Translations under genes and position numbers: made by a program
From: Laccaria trichodermophora
Taxonomy: Eukaryota > Basidiomycota > Agaricomycetes > Agaricales > Hydnangiaceae
Length of the DNA: 64,000 nucleotides
Direction: 5' to 3'
Assembly: GCA_018417955.1 (NCBI GenBank)
Contig: JACTVC010000024.1
Coordinates: 868,001-932,000, forward strand
The notes under the pieces: generated by a model
Told to the model about the DNA's origin: nothing
Databases searched by the model: none
What the model saw: the letters and a program-made list of their open reading frames with translations, nothing else
Shown here: piece after piece, positions 56,473 to 64,000 of the stretch
How the letters are laid out: the number at the start of each line of letters is the position of its first letter
How positions within the stretch are numbered: the stretch's first letter is position 1

Positions 56473-59359
56473 CACTTCAGTCACCCACTGACCACTGACT
56501 ATTAGTCATGTAACTTCAGTATATATTACATGACTAATAGTAGTACTGTATTTATTTATTGTACTGAATATATCTAGAATCTTTACTGTATCTATTTCTT
56601 TAAAATGTCACAAAATCAGCTGTCACACTATTGAATCTATTTTTTTGCACTAAATAAATCTTATTGGTGCCAAGACTCTGAATTAAATATATTTCATGGT
56701 TTCACTACTGAATCTATTTTTTTGCACTAAATAAATCTTTTTTGATGCCAAGATTCTGAAACAAATATATTATGGTAATATAGCTAAAAAATAGCCACAA
56801 AATAACCAAAAAATCAGAAAAAAATGGGGGTGGTTCTCGCTGTTGGTGATGACATCTGGGGTTGTTTTCAGGCTCTGAGGCATATGTCCAAATAGGGTAA
56901 CATGTCCAAAAATAGCTGGAAAATAGCAAAAAAAAAAAAATGGAAAAAGATATGAATGGTGCACAGAACATCAGGCACTGCCTTCAGGGTTTGCTTCAGG
57001 GTCCATCCCAAAGAGGAAACATGACCTGGTTTGACCAAAAGTAAAGAAAACCAAGAGGAGAGTGTTTTTATCTATCAGGGTCCATGTAATGGGATGTTGT
57101 GATGATGGTCACATGACCAATTACCAAAAATGGTGAAAACAAAAGATGTAGCCCTACATTGTAGCTTCCTGAATCTGTTTGAATTATATTCTGAAGTGCT
57201 CCCATTATGGAGATATAAGGTGAAGGAATTTCAAAAGCATCACTTTTTTTTTTGTTTTTTGTGTTTTTCTCCATGAGAACAAAACCAAACAACATGATTT
57301 CAGTATATTTAGAAAGCTAAAGGAAAGGGCTACAATTATTGTATTGTGGGAAAAATGGAAGGTGTATACCCTAGAAAAGAAATTGACACTGACAGACTAT
57401 AAAAGTCTACTGTAGACTACAAAGTTTACTGATAGACTACAAAAGACTACAAAAGTCAGACTTAGACTACAAAAGTTTACTGGTACACTACAGAAGACTA
57501 CAAAAGTCAGACATAGACTACAAAGTTTACTGATATACTACAAAAGTCGGACTTAGACTACAAAGTTTACTGATACACTACAAAAGACTAAGGACAGGCT
57601 AGTCTCTGTCAAAAAGTAGTGATGTGGCGATAGCAATATGTAAAGTCATGTCAATCCTTTGGCATATCCCCATGAGCTTATAGAGCCAAGGACACCATAA
57701 ACTACATGTCAACTACAAACTTTTGTGGTCTCAGAAAGCAGACACTACAAACTTTTCTAATGAAAAAGCACACACTACAAACTTATGTAGTCTCAAGATG
57801 CAGATACTACAAACTTTTCTAATGAAAAAGCACACACTACAAATGCTTGTACTCTCAAAATGCAGATACTACAAACTTTTCTAATGAAAAGGTGGACACT
57901 ACAAACTTTTGTAGTCTCAAAAAGCGGACACTACTAACTTTTCTGATGAAAAAGCACACACTTTGTAGTCAAAAAAAGTGGAAACAACTTTCCAAATGGA
58001 AAAGTGCACACCAAACTTTTGTAGTCCCAAAAGGCAGACACTACAAACCCTTCCAAGGAAAAAATGAACACTACAAAATTTTATAATGATGAAAAGTGGA
58101 CACTACAAACTTTGTAGTCTGGATACACTTTTAACCCTAACCCTAACTTTGTAGTCTAAGTCCAAACTTTCATAGTCTAAGTCTGACTTTTGTAGTCCTT
58201 TGTAGTTTATCAGTAAATTTGTAGTCTAAGTCTGACTTTTGTAGTCTTTTGTAGTGTATCAGTAAACTTTGTAGTCTAAGTCCGACTTTTGTAGTGTATT
58301 AGTAAACTTTGTAGTCTATGTCTGACTTTTGTAGTCTTCTGTAGTGTATCAGTAAACTTTTGTAGTCTAAGTCTGACTTTTGTAGTCTTTTGTAGTCTAT
58401 CAGTGAACTTTGTAGTCTACAGTAGACTTTTATAGTCTGTCAGTGTCAATTTCTTTTCTAGGGTATACACCTTCCATTTTTCCCACAATACAATAATTGT
58501 AGCCCTTTCCTTTAGCTTTCTAAATATACTGAAATCATGTTGTTTGGTTTTGTTCTCATGGAGAAAAACACAAAAAACAAAAAAAAAAGTGATGCTTTTG
58601 AAATTCCTTCACCTTATATCTCCATAATGGGAGCACTTCAGAATATAATTCAAACAGATTCAGGAAGCTACAATGTAGGGCTACATCTTTTGTTTTCACC
58701 ATTTTTGGTAATTGGTCATGTGACCATCATCACAACATCCCATTACATGGACCCTGATAGATAAAAACACTCTCCTCTTGGTTTTCTTTACTTTTGGTCA
58801 AACCAGGTCATGTTTCCTCTTTGGGATGGACCCTGAAGCAAACCCTGAAGGCAGTGCCTGATGTTCTGTGCACCATTCATATCTTTTTCCATTTTTTTTT
58901 TTTTGCTATTTTCCAGCTATTTTTGGACATGTTACCCTATTTGGACATATGCCTCAGAGCCTGAAAACAACCCCAGATGTCATCACCAACAGCGAGAACC
59001 ACCCCCATTTTTTTCTGATTTTTTGGTTATTTTGTGGCTATTTTTTAGCTATATTACCATAATATATTTGTTTCAGAATCTTGGCATCAAAAAAGATTTA
59101 TTTAGTGCAAAAAAATAGATTCAGTAGTGAAACCATGAAATATATTTAATTCAGAGTCTTGGCACCAATAAGATTTATTTAGTGCAAAAAAATAGATTCA
59201 ATAGTGTGACAGCTGATTTTGTGACATTTTAAAGAAATAGATACAGTAAAGATTCTAGATATATTCAGTACAATAAATAAATACAGTACTACTATTAGTC
59301 ATGTAATATATACTGAAGTTACATGACTAATAGTCAGTGGTCAGTGGGTGACTGAAGTG
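56473..59359. mobile_element. Palindromic element in copia, 2.9 kb
   Basis: Starts CACTTCAGTCACCCACTGAC and ends with its complement. Flanked by GACTGGT (56466-56472 and 59360-59366); removal restores KVRLVAKG of the reverse transcriptase. Arms of about 1.1 kb hold, from outside in, an A/T-rich terminal part, a ~110-bp GGTAATATAGC unit, the 310-bp module (57100-57395 and 58440-58745) and ACTACAAA words in the centre. Non-coding. Confidence 0.92.
58134..58148. repeat. Short telomere-like repeat
   Basis: TTAACCCTAACCCTAAC, about two and a half CCCTAA units, in one half of the palindrome centre only; nothing like it is found at the mirrored place. Confidence 0.6.
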
Positions 59360-60575
59360 GACTGGTAGCAAAAGGGTGTGCCCAACGTCCTTGCTATGAC
59401 TATGTGGAAACATTTTCACCTGTCGTACACATGGAAACAGTCTGAGCCATTCTCACTCTCACGGTTAAAAACGAATATAAATCCAACAAATGGACATCAA
59501 AGGTGCATACCTTAATGGCACTTTGAAGGAGAAGGTCTATATGAAACAACCAGAAGGTTACAATGATGGCACCAAGACAGTTTGTGAGCTTATCAAAACA
59601 CTTTATGGCTTGAAACAATCAGGTCGTGAATGGAACCACAAATTGGACTCCAAACTCAAAAATCTTGGTTATACAAGACCTTATTCAGATCCTTGTGCCT
59701 ATATATGGCGTGATGGAGACAACATCTCCATAATTACTGTCTGTGTCGACGATCTCCTTCTCTTTGCATCAGGTGACGACCTCATGTGAAAAATGAAGGA
59801 TGAAATCAAGGCCACATGGGATGTAACTGACTTGGGAGAGCCAAAGAAAATTATTGGCATTGAAATCTCTCATGTTGGAAATATTGTCACCATTTCCCAA
59901 CAACGCTACATCAAGTCAATTCTCAAACGCGAAGGCATGACAGATTGCAACCCTGTATCAATGCCTATGGATCCCAAAATCAACATCTTACCAAATCCGG
60001 ATGGCAACGAAGGTAGCCGAAGTAATTACTTCGCACAAATTTTAGGCAAGCTGCAGTTCCTCGCCAATGCCACCCAACTGGATATTGCATATGCCATCAA
60101 CCGTCTATGCTCTTACACAGCAAATCCCACTGTGCAACATGTCACAGCCTTAAAATGAATTCTTCAATATTTAAAAGGCACCAAATCTCATGGAATAACA
60201 TATTCCAGCTCTCATAGCGACAATGACAATGTATTCCATGGTTTCTTTCATGGCTTTTCTGATGCTGCCTATGCCGATACAGAAGACTACAAGTCAACGG
60301 CAGGCTATGTCTTCATTGCAGCAGGGGGAGCAATAACATGGCGATCTAAGAGACAAACGTTCACTGCTCTCTCAACAACTGAAGCTGAATATGTTGCTTT
60401 ATCAGAAGCTGCTCGACAAGCTTACTGGCTCAGAAATCTCTATGAAGAACTTGGATTTGCACAAAAATCACCAACTACGATTAAAGGTGATAATAATAGA
60501 TCAATTTCAATGGCCAGGAATCCCCAATTCCACCACCATGCCAAGCACATTGCTATTCAATACCACAGAGTACAT
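59360..60575 (+). pseudogene. copia reverse transcriptase and RNase H
   Basis: Continues from KVRLV: AKGCAQRP, DYVETFSPVVHMETV, MDIKGAYLNGTLKEKVYMKQ, LYGLKQSGREW, VCVDDLLLFASGDD (Tyr of YVDD replaced by Cys), DLGEPKKIIGIEI, LGKLQFLANATQLDIAYAIN, then RNase H: SDAAYADTEDYKSTAGYVF, ALSTTEAEYVALSEAARQ, HHHAKHIAIQYHRV. Stops at 59787 and 60156, the second where LKR is usual. After the insert at about 60578-60855, VRDAIQDGIIKIDSVCDPKQ and ADVLTKALHRFKH complete the protein near 61015. Confidence 0.9.
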
Positions 60576-60577
60576 GT

Positions 60578-60855
60578 GAAGCGTTCACTCTGAACGTCTC
60601 ACATAGCTGAAGCCAAGAGGGAAGGAGGAGGCAAGAATGGGTGGATCTGGGATCAACACCCATGAGTGAGCAATGAGCAGTTACAAGATACTCAGCTGGC
60701 CCAACATGATTATGCATACTGTAGTGCAAGAGGGTGGCAAGACTGCTGACAAGATGGTGGTTCAAGACAAAAGATCAATATATTATGTAAGATATCCAAG
60801 TCTAGCTATATACCATTGTTTGACTATGGCCTCTGGGCATTCCCTTCCAATCCTG
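60578..60855 (+). mobile_element. Short insertion in copia RNase H end, SINE-like
   Basis: About 275 bp separate YHRV from VRDAIQDG. Edges carry ACAGAGTAC on the left and ACAGTAC on the right, an imperfect duplication. Inside are GATCAACAC (60654-60662), an exact match to the polymerase III B-box consensus GWTCRANNC, and TAGCTGAAGCC about 48 bp before it, one mismatch from the A box. No A tail or T run was seen at the 3' edge, so SINE identity is only possible. Confidence 0.45.
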
Positions 60856-61111
60856 TATCACAGTACGAGATGCAATACAAGACGGCATTATCAAAATTGA
60901 TTCTGTCTGTGATCCTAAACAAACAGCCGATGTACTTACAAAGGCTTTACATCGCTTCAAACATCAAAAACATGTCGCAGAAATGGGAATGAAGTCAGCA
61001 CTGGAAGGAACTTAGAACAAGTGGTAGCTTTTCCCTACCCTTCCAGGGAGGTTTTTTAATGCACCCATGGTTCCTATCCAATGAATTTACAGTTGATGAC
61101 TTGAAGGGGAG

Positions 61112-61229
61112 TGTTAATATACAAGTCACGTGCTCCTGTGTCTTACTCCTATACTACGTAGTCTAACACCTATGTACTGAGTCACTACGTGTCTAATACA
61201 CTCTTGCTTCCTGCCTCCATCTCTCAACA
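61112..61229 (+). repeat. 3' LTR
   Basis: 118 bp, matches 53298-53415 except at three CpG-derived positions. Preceded by the purine tract GAAGGGGAG and followed by the duplicated CAAGA and the last codons of the CxC gene. Confidence 0.95.
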
Positions 61230-61364
61230 CAAGATGATGAGGATAACTAATAACAGTGAAGAGAAATGTGCAATCTTAGTGTGTGCAGAAGTGTATACTA
61301 GTGTAAATGTATGTATAAAAGAGAAAAATTGTATCTGTTGTATCTATTTATGTTGGATTGTGAT

Positions 61365-61450
61365 CTTATGGACTCCACCAGAATCTGCAGGAATCTGGTG
61401 GAATGGGACTGGTGGGAGGCGATGTAGGGCTCATCTTGTCTGCCTTGAAA
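61365..61450. mobile_element. Family B-like word fragment
   Basis: GACTCCACCAGAATCTGC / GGAATCTGGTGGAATGG words only. No terminus was recognised. Confidence 0.35.
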
Positions 61451-62900
61451 TCATATACTGTTTCCTGGAAAAGAACAGAAGAAACAGTGAGCTGATTGCC
61501 AAAACAGGGCAAAACCACCTGGGCTCACCTTGGGTGTTGTCAAGAGTATTTGCCTTCCCAGACCATCATTGCAAAGTGGAGGGCATTCCATTGACCAGTT
61601 CTGCCTCTTTGCCCATGTGCCAAGAATTGGCAGGACATCAAACCTACCATGCTGGAAATAAATGTGGAGCTCATGTGTCAGTTGATCCACAAGACTTGGA
61701 GGCACTATGAGCAGGGAGGGAAGGTCAGGGATGTTTCCAGTCAGAGAATCCCAAGTCCTTCCAGCTGGGGGTGGCATTAGTCACAGAACATCCTAGGGAC
61801 AGAAAAAAGGCACACACAGAACTTTCCAGGGAAAGTTTTATGTATTGCTTAAAATTCCATGTAGTAGCTGAACATGGCAATGAAAGCAGCAACTTGGATG
61901 GTTTTCCCAAGCTGACTTTGTCCATGAGCAAGATGGGCTTCTTCAAAAAGTTGTTCTTGAGCATCTTTAGAACACCCACTCACTGGTGCCAATGTAAGGA
62001 TAGGGGGTCACCATTGGAATGTTCCTGCAGCCACACTTCCCCTTCATTAGTCCAAGGATCATGACAATGTTCTGGGTCTTGCTTCAGGTTGAAGAAAGGA
62101 ACTTGGGCAACCAAGCTGAGTCCACAGCTTGTCATGTTTGCAAGCCTGGTACTCCTCAATGCCTTCACACCAGTCATGTGATCCAGGTTGAGGTCATTGT
62201 CAATAGATAGGGTGTCTTCAGATTCCTTTCATGGATTGGAGTTAGAGAGCTCCTCATTGAGCGAGAGCTTCAGCAATTGAACTTGGTCTGCAGTGGCCAA
62301 GAATTTGAGGGCATTGTGGAGAGGCATGGGCATGACTGTGATAATCATGTGGTGTCTATCAACAAACAAACAAAAAAACAAAAAAAGACACTCACATTTT
62401 TCATTTTTCACTTTTCATTTTGATTTCACCCACACCTAACACTGTGAGCATCTCTTGAAGTTGATCCCTTTGTTCAGTCAGCACTTCAAAGAGGATCTTT
62501 CCCCACAGTGTTTTAGAATGGCTGTGACTGAAGTAAAAAGCTTGAGCCAGGTTCAAAAGTCATCCTGGCTGAGTTTATTGACGCCCTTGCTGGCATCCTC
62601 TGTGAGTTCTAAAAGGGTGGCAAGTCAGAGATGTTGTTGCTTGGAACCATGACAGAAATCTTACTTTGCCAGCCTTATCAAGCTGGGTACATAGAAGGTC
62701 CAACCTAGCCTTCTCCTTCTCTGTTTTCTTGGTTTGGGATTGCCAGTATGTGAGGGTGACCTTGTGGATGCAGTCATGGACTGGGGTTTATAGGACTTGC
62801 CCTTGCCCACCCTGCAGCATGTCCATGCCAAAGAGATTGACGGCTATGGTGCTAAAGGCAAGATGGGTCTGAGCCAGTACTTTACCCTCCCCCATGAGTT
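61451..62900 (-). pseudogene. SNF2-type helicase remnant
   Basis: Read on the minus strand from about 62.9 kb down: LFGMDMLQGGQG region, KTLWGKILFEVLTEQRDQLQ, MPLHNALKFLATADQ, GVLKMLKNNFLKKPILLMDK, then SLGKPSKLL where a Walker A GLGKT is expected, and PSLLIVPPSLVDQLTHELH (motif Ia-like). The pattern and order match the first lobe of SNF2-family ATPases abundant in Agaricomycete repeats. Several stops and frame changes and the lost Lys-Thr context show it is dead. Confidence 0.6.
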
Positions 62901-63660
62901 CTGGTGCACTCCAGCAGACTCCCATAGAATGTTGGAATTCCATCCAGAGTCCGCTGGAATGGTAGGAATCTCAAATTCCAGTGGATTCTGAATGGAATTC
63001 CAATGGATTCCACCAGATTCTGAATGGAATTCCAGTGGATTCTGCTGGATTCTGAATGAAATTCCCTGAGGCTGTACAGGTCTTCAGTACCTTACCCTCC
63101 CCTACATGCTCTGATCAGACAGGATGGTTCAGCACTGAGCTAGAGGTCAGGTGACTTGAGCTGTATTTATTGAAGTCAGAAATTCAGACCTCCTTATAAA
63201 ATTCACAAATGAATTAGATCAAATAATGATTGACCTGTGGCCGTCGTCCTTGTTGTCTGTCAACATGTGGCCGTCCTCGTTGTCGCTGACATGTCATCCA
63301 TTGTTGTCTTCCATTGACGTGTGGCCATCCTTGTTGTCATCCATTGACGTGTGGCTGTCCTCGTCGTCGCTGACGTGTTGTTGTCCATTGTTGTTGTCAT
63401 CTGTTGTCATCTGTTGTCCGTTGACGTGTCGTCATCCTCGTCGTCCATTGTCGTCTGTTGACATGTGGCCATCCTCATCATCGCTGACATGTTGTTGTCT
63501 GTCATTGTCATTGTCCGTTGGTGTGGGTGTGATTGGAGGTGACTGTGCTGGTCGCAGTGATGGTGGTGGTGGTTGTGGTCGTGGTTGACAGCAAAACACA
63601 GATGCTGATGGTGACGCCAGCGAACGCCGCACCTCATTTGGGAGAGAGGGGAACACCCTA
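62876..63660. mobile_element. Family B element(s)
   Basis: CAGTACTTTACCCTCCCCCA end at 62876, GGAATTCCAGTGGATTCTG words (62.93-63.06), a second end CAGTACCTTACCCTCCCC at about 63087, then a GTTGTCGTC/GACGTGTGGCC CpG-containing repeat (63.23-63.57). The right terminus was not identified. Confidence 0.6.
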
Positions 63661-63675
63661 ACCTTTGTAAGATTG

Positions 63676-64000
63676 ACTGGTAGCTACCACTTACATCATG
63701 TACTCCTGAGCTGTACCCTAGAAATTCCTGCTTAGCTGCCACAAATGAAATTCATGGCACCTGTTTGTTTCTTGATAATTTATTCTGTTTCATTCATTCC
63801 TGGTGACTATTTCATTCCATCATGGCAACTGTTTCATTCTTTGCTTCATTCTTACTAGAGCAGTCATTCATTTTCATTCCATTCTTCTCAGGTGCCTATT
63901 TCATTGTTAGAGCTGGGAAAATGATTATGTAATTGATGCAAAATATTTAAGTGCCTTAATTGGCTTCAGCATGCCTATCTTGTTATGTATTTGAGCCTCA
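63676..64000. mobile_element. Family A element, truncated by window end
   Basis: Begins ACTGGTAGCTACCACTTAC and follows the complement of the 31391-32339 element closely, including GAGCTGGGAAAATGATTATG and the central AGTGCCTTA..GTATTTGAGCCTCA part. Confidence 0.88.

Larger units (their letters stand above)
53298..61229 (+). mobile_element. Ty1/copia LTR retrotransposon, nested and decayed
   Basis: LTRs 53298-53415 and 61112-61229 (118 bp, TGTTAATATAC..CTCTCAACA). Target duplication CAAGA at 53293-53297 and 61230-61234, inside the CxC gene. Primer site GGTTATGGGCCCC lies directly after the 5' LTR, and a purine tract TTGAAGGGGAG directly before the 3' LTR. Order gag, protease, integrase, reverse transcriptase, RNase H is that of Ty1/copia. 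Without the two inserts (56473-59359 and about 60578-60855) the element would be about 4.8 kb. Several stops make it inactive. Confidence 0.95.

Overview
The window looks like a repeat-rich nuclear segment of a mushroom-forming basidiomycete (Agaricomycetes). The reasons are spliced genes with many 41-60 bp GT..AG introns, KDZ-type transposases with their cysteine-cluster (CxC) partner genes, a Ty1/copia element, and large families of nested inverted-repeat elements. There is no bacterial-type gene organisation, and almost every gene seen is mobile-element related.

Left third (1-23.3 kb). A minisatellite (75-780) and its reverse complement (22.6-23.2 kb) bracket a block that holds an apparently intact six-exon KDZ transposase (minus, 928-4457), an unrecognised gene 'U1' just upstream of it (minus, 4657-7234), a small-exon gene on the plus strand (9.1-10.1 kb) and an unrecognised low-complexity locus 'P' (plus, 15462-20828). 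Inside this block lie six groups of three short hairpins (18 in all). Each hairpin has the conserved sense-strand core TTTGACTCCTTGTCG closed by a different but self-complementary stem. The groups follow 5' splice sites on both divergently transcribed sides, and three can be placed inside complete or near-complete introns. The block is split by a 4.6 kb palindromic element (10574-15210) with an 8-bp target duplication.

Middle (23.3-53 kb). This part is CpG-poor and heavily nested. It contains a decayed second U gene (30.95-36.2 kb) followed by a decayed second KDZ gene (37.46-40.15 kb) in the same order and orientation as the first pair, a truncated CxC gene (27.9 kb), a Tc1/mariner remnant, and many non-autonomous elements. 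Two element families can be defined from 8-bp duplications: family A has ends CACTAGTGG.. and ACTGGTGG..; family B has ends CARTACTTTAC..CCCCAC and GAGGTCTTTAC..CCCCAC.

Right part (50.5-64 kb). A second CxC gene is interrupted by a family A element and then by a full-length Ty1/copia element (53298-61229, 118-bp LTRs, 5-bp duplication CAAGA). The copia element is itself split by a 2.9 kb palindromic element in the reverse transcriptase region and by a small insertion near the RNase H end. A decayed SNF2-type helicase fragment and a further family A end close the window.

How the parts fit: U lies directly upstream of KDZ twice, which suggests that U is a transposon partner gene and that U, KDZ and perhaps P form one large KDZ element with inverted subterminal arrays. 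Premature stops in the decayed copies, and all three LTR differences, are mostly of CpG-to-TpG/CpA type, as expected of methylated repeats.
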